Shown here one piece after another: positions 9,245 through 16,938 of a stretch of DNA of 51,434 nucleotides. The stretch's first letter is position 1, and the number at the start of each line of letters is the position of its first letter. This stretch comes from Caryophanales bacterium (GTDB taxonomy: Bacteria; Bacillota; Bacilli; Exiguobacteriales; Exiguobacteriaceae), in assembly GCA_902362975.1 (NCBI GenBank), contig CABIYO010000018.1, positions 1-51,434 of the forward strand. Direction: 5' to 3'. The notes under the pieces were generated by a model. The model was not told the DNA's origin, searched no databases, and saw only the letters and a program-made list of their open reading frames with translations. The position numbers were made by a program, and so were the translations under genes.

Positions 9245-9709
9245 ATGCTGAACGATAAAATAACTATCAACTCATCAGAGATTGCTATACAGTCTTTTTG
9301 TAACTTTATTGATGGTTTTGCGCGTCAAGGTACATATAAAATGAATGTTATCCAAGTCATGCTCAACAGAGGATTTGAAGATTGGTTTCACCCATTATCA
9401 GCTGATGTGATCGCAAAAGAGTACTATGATTTGGTAAGAAAGCAAAGTGAAGAGCATTCTTTAAATGGCATCGCTAAAATATTTCAAGAATCATTTTCAC
9501 AGAAGGAAATCGAACGTCATCTAAATTCGCTACCGTTTAAAGCCTTGACGACAGAATCACCAAGAACAGGTAAATCACCATTTGAGAATGCGAATGGGAA
9601 ACTCATTGTCAGAGAAGAGTACTGCATTCCGACTAAACAAGCGCATGCTGCTATTCAATTAGCGGTTGAAAACAAATTAGAAGACTACTTTGAAATGAAA
9701 CAGAAGTAG
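9245..9709 (+). CDS. Stand-alone paralogue of the helicase C-terminal module
   Basis: 154 residues whose middle closely resembles the C-terminus of the preceding helicase: MLNRGFEDWFHPLSADV here against MLKRGEENWYKPLKASEA there, then F(Q).SF..KEIERHLNSLPFKAL against FHQQRIEKLLLRMPFDKI, and similar final residues. It carries no helicase or nuclease motif. AAAGGATGAGC gives a good ribosome site for the ATG at 9245; an ATG at 9239 overlapping the helicase stop is also possible. It probably arose by partial duplication of the neighbouring gene and could bind the same partner or DNA. More AT-rich than its neighbours. The function is unknown. Confidence 0.75.
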   Translation: MLNDKITINSSEIAIQSFCNFIDGFARQGTYKMNVIQVMLNRGFEDWFHPLSADVIAKEYYDLVRKQSEEHSLNGIAKIFQESFSQKEIERHLNSLPFKALTTESPRTGKSPFENANGKLIVREEYCIPTKQAHAAIQLAVENKLEDYFEMKQK

Positions 9710-9723
9710 AAAGGTGGGGTAAT

Positions 9724-9981
9724 GTGAAACGCCTGGTACTACGCAAAATCCAGTTCGCCCTCCAACACCACGGTGGGACGGCATCTTTGAAAGACATCTA
9801 TGCGTATGTCGAAAAATCTTACTACCAACTCGAGCTCGATCGTTATAAAGATTGGAAAGGGCACGTTAATAAACAGATTCGTGCACACTCCAGTGATTCG
9901 GCGAGCTTTACTGGGAAAGAGGATCTCTTTTATTCCACTGGAAATAAAGGCATTTGGGGCCTCAGACAATCCAATAACTAA
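9724..9981 (+). CDS. Small protein, probable winged-helix domain
   Basis: 85 residues starting at GTG with AAAGGTGGGG upstream. The pattern IQFALQHHGGTASLKDIYAYV ... GIWGLR resembles the small winged helix found at the ends of restriction endonucleases (HARE-HTH or Mrr-N type), which recognises modified or specific DNA. It begins 14 bases after the preceding stop and ends before a hairpin, so it is the last gene of the mazG-helicase operon. A DNA-recognition subunit for the PLD-helicase is the natural guess, but this is an inference from fold resemblance and position. Confidence 0.62.
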   Translation: MKRLVLRKIQFALQHHGGTASLKDIYAYVEKSYYQLELDRYKDWKGHVNKQIRAHSSDSASFTGKEDLFYSTGNKGIWGLRQSNN

Positions 9982-9982
9982 C

Positions 9983-10016
9983 GAAAGCGGGACCAAATTC
10001 TCTTGGTTCCGCTTTC
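9983..10016 (+). terminator. Hairpin ending the mazG-helicase operon
   Basis: GAAAGCGGGACCAA and TTGGTTCCGCTTTC pair over 14 bases (one wobble) around a 6-base loop just after the stop at 9981. The following sequence has only a short T tract, so termination may be weak. Confidence 0.6.
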
Positions 10017-10041
10017 AATGTTTACAAAACATCACACCCTA

Positions 10042-10070
10042 TTGTCACATAATGTTCATTCCTGTATACT
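10042..10070 (+). promoter_or_regulatory. SigA-type promoter for the membrane protein
   Basis: TTGTCA (10042-10047), 17-base spacer, TATACT (10065-10070), 40 bases before the ATG at 10110. Confidence 0.65.
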
Positions 10071-10109
10071 TCGATATTGTGTGCTAAAAATTATGTTAGG
10101 GGTTAGTCA

Positions 10110-11648
10110 ATGGAACTTGTACAGCAATTATCTCAAATGCAACTGATCAACCAATTTTGGTTGCTTATGGCCTTCGTCATTCCAATGGTCATTTTATCTC
10201 GTATGGTCGTGGCTGGGACGCGCTTCTCGCCGATTCTCGTCATCGTCATCTTCGGTCTCGGTCTAGGATTCGGTATGGTCGAGATCGGTATCGCGACGCC
10301 GGGTCTTCCTGAATTCCCGCTTGTCGACTTCTTGTCACGGACGACGATCATCGCGTTAGTCGTTTCGTTCTTCGTCGGTGGACAAGAACTTCGTAAAATC
10401 TTGAGCAAACAAGAGCTCGACATGGAGGACATCGTTGTTCCTTCTAAAGAAGAGATGTTCCTCGGGACAGGACGTACGCAGTTCATCTTCATCCTTCGTT
10501 CGTTCTTCTTGCTCGTCGGTTTGGAAGGGTTCTTCCGTATGGCAATCGAGCCAGGTGCGGCAGAAGGGATTGCGCTTTACTACCCAATCCTCGCACTCCT
10601 CGGTCTTGCGGTGTCGTTCTTACTCATCGACCATAAAGCACAGATTCAGGACAAGAAAGTATACATGCAAAAAGGTGTCATCGAGACTGTCCTCTTGCTT
10701 GTGATCTTGTTCGTCTCATTCTTGATTGCGACAGCGGTTCAGCCGATTATCGCGCTTCCGCAAATCTTCTTTGCGATGTTGATTTCGTCAGCACTCGGTG
10801 CCATCTTCCATAACTGGACGTATGGACCGACTGTCCGCGCGCTTCTCTTCGCAGGGATTCCAGTCGTCTTGGCTGCCAACTTCATGGTCGGGGGTTCACG
10901 AATCGGTGACGCGTTCGCCATCGAAGGTATGAATTCGATTCTCGTATACGGTTTCTTCGGCCAGTTGTTCTGGATGTTCGGTGGGATCGCACTCATCATG
11001 TGGTTTGCTCGTACGGGTCACATCCGTAACCTTGCACCCGGTATGGCGGGGTCACTTTCACACAGTGGTCTCACAGGAGCATGTACGGCTGGTGACTTCG
11101 GTCAAGTGGCGGCGAAACGTGCGCCGATCATGATCAACATCCCGTTCTTCGGACATATCTTCGTCTTCTCGATCCTCGCGGTCAGTGCCGACAACGGCGC
11201 GCTCTGGATTTGGCCGACGATGATCATCGTCTTGGTCGGTCTCGCGCTCACGGCGCTTTCGTTGAAAAACTTGCGTGCGGCGAACGGGGAAGACTTTAAA
11301 GAAGTCAAAGCCCTTATGCAGTTCTCGTTCGGATGGCAGATGATGGCCGTCTTCGGTGGTCTCGTCATCTTGACGTTCAGCACGATTGCGTTTGATTACA
11401 CGACGATGGCACAATCGTCAGCAATCTCGCACTTCGGCTTGTTCGCAGCGGTTCAAGGCGGCATGTTCGGGACGGAAGCCTCGCTTCTCATCCCGCTCAT
11501 CTTCTCGATGCCGTTCCTCGTGCACCCGATCGTCTTCTACATGTTCGGGAAAGCACTCGACAACAATGGCGAAATGCCACGTGTACCGGTATATGCGATG
11601 GCGCTCGTTGGTGTCGTCGGTGTATCTTCAGCGATTTTCGTCTTATAA
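10110..11648 (+). CDS. Polytopic membrane protein of unknown function, transporter-like
   Basis: 512 residues with roughly 12 to 14 hydrophobic segments spread over its whole length (first at about residues 17-60). Loops are short and contain glycine-rich stretches such as GMAGSLSHSGLTGACTAGDFG around residue 315, in the middle of the protein, resembling the re-entrant or unwound regions of secondary transporters. I do not recognise the family; distant similarity to glutamate/sodium symporters is possible. No signal peptide and no ATPase. It has its own promoter and a strong terminator, so it is monocistronic, and its GC-rich codon use matches the core genome rather than the island to its left. 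Confidence 0.8.
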   Translation: MELVQQLSQMQLINQFWLLMAFVIPMVILSRMVVAGTRFSPILVIVIFGLGLGFGMVEIGIATPGLPEFPLVDFLSRTTIIALVVSFFVGGQELRKILSKQELDMEDIVVPSKEEMFLGTGRTQFIFILRSFFLLVGLEGFFRMAIEPGAAEGIALYYPILALLGLAVSFLLIDHKAQIQDKKVYMQKGVIETVLLLVILFVSFLIATAVQPIIALPQIFFAMLISSALGAIFHNWTYGPTVRALLFAGIPVVLAANFMVGGSRIGDAFAIEGMNSILVYGFFGQLFWMFGGIALIMWFARTGHIRNLAPGMAGSLSHSGLTGACTAGDFGQVAAKRAPIMINIPFFGHIFVFSILAVSADNGALWIWPTMIIVLVGLALTALSLKNLRAANGEDFKEVKALMQFSFGWQMMAVFGGLVILTFSTIAFDYTTMAQSSAISHFGLFAAVQGGMFGTEASLLIPLIFSMPFLVHPIVFYMFGKALDNNGEMPRVPVYAMALVGVVGVSSAIFVL

Positions 11649-11655
11649 TACGATT

Positions 11656-11686
11656 CCGCTCTGACTTCGGTCAGGGCGGTTTTTTG
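11656..11686 (+). terminator. Rho-independent terminator
   Basis: CCGCTCTGAC-TTCG-GTCAGGGCGG hairpin (one G-T wobble, stable TTCG tetraloop) followed by TTTTTT, 8 bases after the membrane protein stop. Confidence 0.92.
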
Positions 11687-11702
11687 ATGAAGTCGGAATG
11701 AC

Positions 11703-11741
11703 AAAAAGCGTCCGACCTTTTCACTAGGTCGAACGCTTTTT
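11703..11741. terminator. Bidirectional terminator
   Basis: AAAAAGCGTCCGACCT and AGGTCGAACGCTTTTT form a long stem with an A-tract on one side and a T-tract on the other, just beyond the stop of the minus-strand DUF1304 gene. It serves the minus-strand operon and backs up the preceding plus-strand terminator. Confidence 0.85.
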
Positions 11742-11747
11742 CTGTCA

Positions 11748-12107
11748 TCACATATACATCGAGATCAACGTCAAGATGGCGAGCCCACCTTGTGTCAGGA
11801 TAATCTTCTTGTCACTCGTGATACTGCCATATAGGGCAACGAGAATGATATAGGTCAGGATCATGGTGACAATCTCGACCGGGTTTGGGGAGACGTATAG
11901 CCCGTACAAGAGCCCGACCCCAATCAATCCGTTATAGACGCCTTGATTTTTGAACAAAACCGACACCGAGTCTCTCGTCAGCTCGTCTTTCGACATACGG
12001 AAGACGCGTGACGTCGACGAGGATGCCGTCGCAATCGTCTCTAAATAGAAGATATAGAAGAATTCGATGGCGACAAGCGTCCCGAGCACAAGGGTGAGCG
12101 TCGACAT
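11748..12107 (-). CDS. DUF1304-family membrane protein
   Basis: 119 residues with four hydrophobic segments. The motif LFKNQGVYNGLIGVGL near residue 52 and the acidic EFFYIFYLET in the first helix are typical of the DUF1304 family, whose function is not known. It is the last gene of a minus-strand operon with a quinol monooxygenase-like protein (stop one base before this start), a nitroreductase and a MarR regulator, which suggests a role in tolerance of quinones or other electrophiles. No clear ribosome site of its own, so translation is probably coupled. Confidence 0.85.
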   Translation of the reverse strand: MSTLTLVLGTLVAIEFFYIFYLETIATASSSTSRVFRMSKDELTRDSVSVLFKNQGVYNGLIGVGLLYGLYVSPNPVEIVTMILTYIILVALYGSITSDKKIILTQGGLAILTLISMYM

Positions 12108-12108
12108 A

Positions 12109-12393
12109 TTAGTTGACCGCTGCTACTTGCACGACCGGTTTCGCAGACACGTAGTTCGCGACGTTTTGTGCGAAGTCGATGAGAACTGGATTTTGGTTGT
12201 GCTGCTCGAGAGCGGCTTGGTCTTCCCAGTTCTCGATCATGACAAAGCGGTTCTCGACAGATGTTGATTCATATAGGTCATATCCGACACAGCCTGCTTC
12301 TTGTTTTGATGAGTCGATCAAGACTTGGATATCGCGCAAGAAGTTCTCGCGTTGTGAAGCTTGGATATCGAATGTGGCGTTGACTAAAATCAT
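12109..12393 (-). CDS. Antibiotic biosynthesis monooxygenase (ABM) domain protein, putative quinol monooxygenase
   Basis: 94 residues, one ferredoxin-like ABM domain. The landmarks are the start ILVNATFDI, the GCVGYDLYES segment near residue 35 and MIENWEDQAALEQHNQ near residue 52, all characteristic of YgiN-like quinol monooxygenases. Members oxidise menadiol or other quinols without cofactor, or act as dimeric scavengers. Ribosome site GGAGG 8 bases before the ATG. It lies between a nitroreductase and a DUF1304 protein under a MarR regulator, so a role in quinone stress is likely. Confidence 0.87.
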   Translation of the reverse strand: MILVNATFDIQASQRENFLRDIQVLIDSSKQEAGCVGYDLYESTSVENRFVMIENWEDQAALEQHNQNPVLIDFAQNVANYVSAKPVVQVAAVN

Positions 12394-12426
12394 GGGTGAT
12401 TCCTCCGGTTGTTCACTGAAAATGAG

Positions 12427-13065
12427 TTATTTGAATGAAGTAACTGTTTGAGCATCAAGGCGAACTGATTCGTAACCTTCTTCTGCCGCTTTTCCGACAG
12501 ATAAGATCATGACTGGTACGTAACGATCTTTATCGAGACCGAACGCTTCTGCAAGTTGGTCTTTCTCGAAACCGCCGATTGGGTTCGTGTCATAGCCGTG
12601 TGCACGGGCTGTGAGCATGAATTGCATCGCTGCGAGACTCGCATCGATTTTCACGATGTCGTTCATCTCTTGTTTCGAGAGATTTTTGTAATAAGGGATG
12701 ATCGCGCCGAGCTGTTGGTCACGCACTTCTTGTGGCATTTTGCCTTCTGCGACCGCTTGATCGTAGATTTGTTCGCCGTACTCGTAGCACTCCATGTCTC
12801 CGAAGATGAGGAGCATCGCTGCAGACGTGTCGTTTTGACGCGTGTTGAAACGGATGAGCGGCTTGAGCGTCTCTTTTGCTTCTGGGCTTTCAACGACGAC
12901 GAATCGCCATGGTTGCATGTTGACCGATGATGGAGCCGTCGTTGCTTCTTGAATCATCTCGAGCATTTCTTCTTGTGAGATTTTCACGTTCTCGTCATAG
13001 ACACGGATTGATTTACGACCGAACATGACGTCTGTGAATGTATTGTTTTTGAATGTAGTTGCCAT
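12427..13065 (-). CDS. NAD(P)H-dependent nitroreductase family protein
   Basis: 212 residues, the usual length of a single-domain FMN nitroreductase similar to Bacillus YdgI/YodC. RKSIRVYDENVKIS near residue 17 and APSSVNMQPWRFVVV near residue 43 make up the FMN phosphate and isoalloxazine contacts, and NPIGGFEKDQL near residue 160 is the second conserved block. Such dimers reduce nitroaromatics and quinones with two electrons. AAGGAATTCACC precedes the ATG. Second gene of the marR operon, 23 bases after the regulator; no internal terminator is seen. Confidence 0.9.
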   Translation of the reverse strand: MATTFKNNTFTDVMFGRKSIRVYDENVKISQEEMLEMIQEATTAPSSVNMQPWRFVVVESPEAKETLKPLIRFNTRQNDTSAAMLLIFGDMECYEYGEQIYDQAVAEGKMPQEVRDQQLGAIIPYYKNLSKQEMNDIVKIDASLAAMQFMLTARAHGYDTNPIGGFEKDQLAEAFGLDKDRYVPVMILSVGKAAEEGYESVRLDAQTVTSFK

Positions 13066-13088
13066 TGGTGAATTCCTTCTTTCTCTGT

Positions 13089-13499
13089 TTAGGCGTGACT
13101 GTTCAATTTTTGAAGCAGCCCGGATAAGTGTTGAATCTCTTCAGCGGACAAGGCTTGTAAGACGAGGTGGTTGGCCTGTTCGTCCCGTTCGCAGTGCGCG
13201 AGATCTTGCTCTGCTTTCTCTGTAACACGGACGAACATCTCGCGATGGTTCTCGGCATTCCGCTCTCTGACGACATACCCTTTCTCTTCAAGGATTTTCA
13301 AATGTCGGGTGATGGCGGCATTGTCGATTTTCATTTTTTCTTTTATCACGCGTTGCGAACACACGCCTCGTTCTTTTACGACTTGCAACATCTCGTAGCG
13401 GGTCAGGCTGAATCCCGTCTCCCGTTCGAACGACGATGCGACGTTTTGTTCCGCCAACTTGATTTGGTAAAGTAATCGGCTGATTTCACGTAGGTCCAT
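13089..13499 (-). CDS. MarR-family transcriptional regulator
   Basis: 136 residues with a winged helix: QRVIKEKMKIDNAAITRHLKILEEKGYVVRERNAENHREMFVRVTEKAEQ covers the recognition helix and wing (split here only for description; residues 49-97). The helices at either end would form the dimer interface. Cysteines at about residues 47 and 102 could sense thiol-reactive compounds, as in YodB/MhqR-like regulators, but this is only suggestive. Ribosome site AAAGGTGGG. It starts the operon with the nitroreductase, ABM monooxygenase and DUF1304 genes, and two TTGAC-type palindromes lie 20 to 46 bases upstream, so it very likely represses its own operon. Confidence 0.9.
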   Translation of the reverse strand: MDLREISRLLYQIKLAEQNVASSFERETGFSLTRYEMLQVVKERGVCSQRVIKEKMKIDNAAITRHLKILEEKGYVVRERNAENHREMFVRVTEKAEQDLAHCERDEQANHLVLQALSAEEIQHLSGLLQKLNSHA

Positions 13500-13518
13500 T
13501 GCGTCCCACCTTTCTCAA

Positions 13519-13545
13519 TTGACTTATCAATCGTTGACTTGTCAA
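13519..13545 (-). promoter_or_regulatory. Tandem MarR operators
   Basis: TTGACTTATCAA (13519-13530) and TTGACTTGTCAA (13534-13545) are two near-identical 12-base sites, 15 bases apart. The second is a perfect TTGAC-n2-GTCAA palindrome and the first differs at one position. Both lie immediately upstream of the marR ribosome site, as expected for autorepression. Confidence 0.7.
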
Positions 13546-13585
13546 ACGATACAACGTTTTGGATTGCCTGTAAAGTCAAACGCTC

Positions 13586-13619
13586 AAAAAAAAGACGACA
13601 CCGGATTATCGTGTCGTCT
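13586..13619 (-). terminator. Rho-independent terminator of the exported-protein gene
   Basis: On the minus strand AGACGACAC, a 9-base loop and GTGTCGTCT followed by a run of eight T residues. The stem includes the last codons and stop of the gene at 13606. Confidence 0.9.
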
Positions 13620-14374
13620 CCTCTTCGATAGGGGTGCCATCAAATCGATATTCTGTCGTGAATGTCGTCTCGTCGAATCCATACAGGCGGTCATAGGCGT
13701 TCAAATCCTCAATCGTCCGCACATCGAGGAAGGACGGGTCGATGTCAGACGCTTTGCGCGTGAACATCATGTACCGCTCGGTGTCGTCGTCGTTGCCGCC
13801 TGGTTTCCCATCGAACGAGAAGTGAATCCAATAGACATCGGATTCCAATACGCGCATGACGTCGAGAATCCGTTGTTTCTGTTCGTCCGTATTGTTCCAG
13901 TCTTCATGAAACATGATCGAGACGTCGAGATACGTCTTCGGATTCGTTTCATAAATGGACGTCGGGGTCGGGCTGACTTTTGCTTGCGCATCATCCGACA
14001 CTCCGGTCGGTACTTCCGCACGGACCGTCTCTTCCTCGTTCAAGATTCCTTACGACACGGAGGCGCTCGTGAATCGTCCGCTCTGCCTCGCGTTTCCAAT
14101 ATGTCTCGAGCACGTTGTTATGGATGGAGCCGTCTCCATACGTCTCCAGAAAATAAGTGCCGGCGAATGGTTCGTTCGTCAATGTCACTTTCCCGACATA
14201 ACCGCCCATCTTCCAATCGCGTGACAGCTCGATGTCGGGTTGTTCATTGTATGTTTCCTTCACATACGCGTTGTATGTCTCCTGTGCCTCTGACTTTTCA
14301 TGCGTCGTATACACGAAGAGACCGCCGGAGAGAAGCCCGACGGCCATACCTGCTATGATTCGTTTTCTGATCAT
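13606..14374 (-). pseudogene. Membrane-anchored or exported protein, reading frame split by a frameshift
   Basis: Two minus-strand frames overlap by about 50 bases. The upstream frame (14374 to 13991) starts MIRKRIIAGMAVGLLSG, a signal anchor, and continues with a GYVGKVTLTNEPFAGTYF region reminiscent of DUF3139-type proteins; its tail after RLRVVR looks like out-of-frame sequence. The downstream frame (to 13606) continues plausibly from NEEETVRAEVPTG to the terminator, but has no good start (only TTG at 14043 with a poor site) and a TAA just upstream. Joining them needs a one-base shift near 14044-14056 and gives a protein of about 255 residues. A sequencing error or two real genes are alternatives. 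Confidence 0.6.
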
Positions 14375-14485
14375 TTCGTCACCTCTCGTTCAATCTACCT
14401 GATATTGAAGAAGAACACCTCGGTCCAAAGTCTTATTCAAATCATTTCCATTTCGCTGTAAACTGAAAGTGCCCTCAAAGAACTA

Positions 14486-14518
14486 TTGTAATTACGTGTA
14501 CCAATACATATAATACAC
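14486..14518 (+). promoter_or_regulatory. Promoter and candidate GntR operator
   Basis: TTGTAA (14486-14491), 17-base spacer, TATAAT (14509-14514). GTGTA (14496-14500) and TACAC (14514-14518) form an inverted repeat with a 13-base spacer overlapping the -10, as expected for autoregulation by the adjacent YtrA-type regulator. Confidence 0.65.
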
Positions 14519-14554
14519 TTAAAGAGCAACACTGACTATGAGAGGGTGTGACCC

Positions 14555-14944
14555 ATGCTATACAAAATCAATATGAAAAGTTCAGAACCGCTATACGAGC
14601 AAATCGTCAATCAAACGAAAGAGCTCGTCATCCGTGGAATTTTACGACCGGGAGATAAGGTGATGTCCGTGCGTGAACTCGCCACCGATCTCGTCATCAA
14701 TCCGAATACGGTCAGTAAGGCGTATCAGGAGTTGGAACGGCTCGGGCTGCTCGAGATGCGACGTGGACGCGGGACGTTCGTCTCCGAGGACTGGGTGGAC
14801 GATGATGCGGCACGTGAGCCGGTCATCGCCTCGATTAAAAAGATTGCGATTGATTGCCACTATGCGAACGTGCCGTTAGATGAAGCCATCGACGTATTGC
14901 GGACGGAATATGAGAAAGTAGGGAAAACCAATGCTGAAAGTTGA
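14555..14944 (+). CDS. GntR-family regulator, YtrA subfamily
   Basis: 129 residues. The N-terminal winged helix (about 10-76) contains PLYEQIVNQTKELVIRG, GDKVMSVRELATDL and the signature NPNTVSKAYQELERLGL. The short C-terminal tail of about 50 residues, without a ligand-binding domain, is typical of the YtrA subfamily, which represses adjacent ABC transporter operons. The gene overlaps the following ATPase gene by 14 bases and shares its promoter. In Bacillus, relatives respond to cell-wall antibiotics; here the inducer is unknown. Confidence 0.92.
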   Translation: MLYKINMKSSEPLYEQIVNQTKELVIRGILRPGDKVMSVRELATDLVINPNTVSKAYQELERLGLLEMRRGRGTFVSEDWVDDDAAREPVIASIKKIAIDCHYANVPLDEAIDVLRTEYEKVGKTNAES

Positions 14945-15812
14945 ACAGCTAAGCAAAAAAATTGACCGACAGACGATTCTCGACGGCATCGACTTTACGG
15001 TCGAATCAGGAGAAATCATTGCCCTCGTCGGACGTAACGGTGCTGGTAAGACGACGCTTCTCCGGACGATGGTGGGCATCATCCGCCCAGATATGGGAGA
15101 TGTGCTCTATGGCTCGAAGAGTATCTTTAAAGACGCAGGGTTGAAGCGTGACGTCATCTTCGTACCGGATTCAGCCGACGCGCTTAAAAATTATACGGTG
15201 AATGAGGCGACGGATTTGTATGAGTCGATCTATCCGTCATTCAACCGTACCATCTTCCGCGAGACATTGACGCGATACAACATCGACAACAAAAAAATTC
15301 GCCAACTTTCGAAAGGACAAAAGGCGCTCGTCACGTTATCACTCGCCTTCGCCGTTCAAGCGAAATACTACCTGCTCGATGAACCGACGGACGGACTTGA
15401 TGTCGTCGCCAAATCCGATGTGTTAAAACTGATGATTGCCCAAGTCGAGAATCGGAACTGTTCCATCATCGTCTCGAGTCACCAACTGCATGAACTCGAA
15501 CGCATCGCTGACCGCATCATCATGATTGAGAGTGGACGTGTCAAAGCGATCTTGTCGCTCGAAGAGGCACGTGCCCTCAGCATCAAGTGGCAAGTCGTGT
15601 TCAACGATCATGTCCCGGTCGAACTGCTCGAACGAAAAGATATCGAAATCATCAACGTGACGGGACGTGTCGTGCTGTTCATGGCGAAAGAACGGACGGA
15701 AGAGCTCGAAACGTTCATCGATTCATATAATCCGATGCTCATCGAAGAGATTCCAATGTCTCTTGAAGACGTCTTCCGTGTCCAGTTAGGAGGAGAAGCC
15801 CATGCTGTCTAA
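14931..15812 (+). CDS. ABC transporter ATP-binding protein
   Basis: 293 residues. Walker A GRNGAGKTT near residue 35, Q-loop region near residue 78, signature LSKGQKALVTL near residue 126 (a variant of LSGGQ), Walker B YYLLDEPTDGLD near residue 147 and the switch histidine in SSHQLHELE. The last 80 residues form a regulatory tail. Together with the permease downstream (11-base overlap) it makes an exporter of the YtrB/BcrA type, likely homodimeric with two copies of the permease. Controlled by the GntR regulator upstream. Confidence 0.93.
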   Translation: MLKVEQLSKKIDRQTILDGIDFTVESGEIIALVGRNGAGKTTLLRTMVGIIRPDMGDVLYGSKSIFKDAGLKRDVIFVPDSADALKNYTVNEATDLYESIYPSFNRTIFRETLTRYNIDNKKIRQLSKGQKALVTLSLAFAVQAKYYLLDEPTDGLDVVAKSDVLKLMIAQVENRNCSIIVSSHQLHELERIADRIIMIESGRVKAILSLEEARALSIKWQVVFNDHVPVELLERKDIEIINVTGRVVLFMAKERTEELETFIDSYNPMLIEEIPMSLEDVFRVQLGGEAHAV

Positions 15813-16926
15813 AGTTTTGTTAAAGAAAGATTGGAAACAAGTGTCGCTACTTTGGATGCTGCTCGTCTTCTTAGGCATCGTCGCCTTCACAGTGCCGGTT
15901 TGGACACAAATGCAGGTGTATGAGGAACAGATTCGCGATATGCAGGAGAACCCAAGTGACTATTCGGATATATTGCGAGAAGATGTAGAGACGATGAATA
16001 CCGAGGACTTTTTCAATAGCAATTCTGATTACGGTTATCTAGGTGGTCTTGAATCACTCATTCCAATGGGGATCGTCATCTTCTTGTTTGTCATCTTTGG
16101 TGCGCTCATGGCATCCGTATTGATTGGAAGTGAACGGAACAGTCAAATGTCGGACTTTTCGATGTCGCTACCATATACCCGTACCCAGCTTTACATATCA
16201 AAATGGGTGATTGGTTCGACAGGGATCGTTGCGGCGACATTGATAGGGGGGGCGTTGATGTTTCTCATCATCCGTCTTTCTGACTATTCCTTCTTACTTG
16301 ATGGCAATGAGGTCAAAGTGCTCGGATTGATTGTTTTCTTACTTTTGTCGGGAATCTCATTTTTCTCGGTCTCGCTATGGATGGGGTCATTTGGTGGTGA
16401 GTCGATCTCACAAGTCGTTTGGACATTTGTGGCACTTGTCTTCCCGATGGGGATTGTAGCCCTCATTCAAGGATCGCTCATAGCCTTTTCTCCAAATCTT
16501 TCATATACACTTTTTGACGAGGTATTTGAAAGTGTACCGATGCGAATCCTGTCACCGTTGAATAACATCGTCAATACAGATATGTATTTAATCTTTGATT
16601 CTCAAGCGGAGTGGACGGAATTTCTTACAATCGGTTTGTCCAGTTCGATTGTCTTTATCGTTCTAACATTTGGTCTCGGATTGTGGATGTTCAAGGAAGC
16701 ACCACAAGAAAATAATGGCCGCTTCTTTATGTTCTCGAACTGGTTATGGCTCATCCATATCGTTATCGTTATCTGTTTCGCAATGTTAGGCGGTGTGTTC
16801 TTCTCGGGAATTTTTTACCCGCAAAGCGTGATGTTATATGTTGTCGGTTTTGTGATCGGAGCGTTCTTGGCACACTTACTCGCCAAACGCTTGCTTTACC
16901 GCTTCAACTTGAGACTCAAATCGTAA
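15802..16926 (+). CDS. ABC-2 type transporter permease
   Basis: 374 residues. A first membrane helix at about 17-36 is followed by an extracytoplasmic loop of about 55 polar residues and five to six further helices (from about 90, 130, 170, 205, 275, 315 and 345). SERNSQMSDFSMSLPYTRTQLYISKW near residues 112-137 is the cytoplasmic coupling segment common to ABC-2 permeases. AGGAGG-like site inside the ATPase gene. It is the membrane partner of the ATPase; the substrate is unknown. Confidence 0.88.
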   Translation: MLSKVLLKKDWKQVSLLWMLLVFLGIVAFTVPVWTQMQVYEEQIRDMQENPSDYSDILREDVETMNTEDFFNSNSDYGYLGGLESLIPMGIVIFLFVIFGALMASVLIGSERNSQMSDFSMSLPYTRTQLYISKWVIGSTGIVAATLIGGALMFLIIRLSDYSFLLDGNEVKVLGLIVFLLLSGISFFSVSLWMGSFGGESISQVVWTFVALVFPMGIVALIQGSLIAFSPNLSYTLFDEVFESVPMRILSPLNNIVNTDMYLIFDSQAEWTEFLTIGLSSSIVFIVLTFGLGLWMFKEAPQENNGRFFMFSNWLWLIHIVIVICFAMLGGVFFSGIFYPQSVMLYVVGFVIGAFLAHLLAKRLLYRFNLRLKS

Positions 16927-16938
16927 GGTGGGGCACCT

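Noticed and set aside
13519..14358. Plus-strand ORF of 279 codons
   Set aside because: Opposite the split exported-protein gene, arginine-rich and without ribosome site; a shadow of the minus-strand gene.
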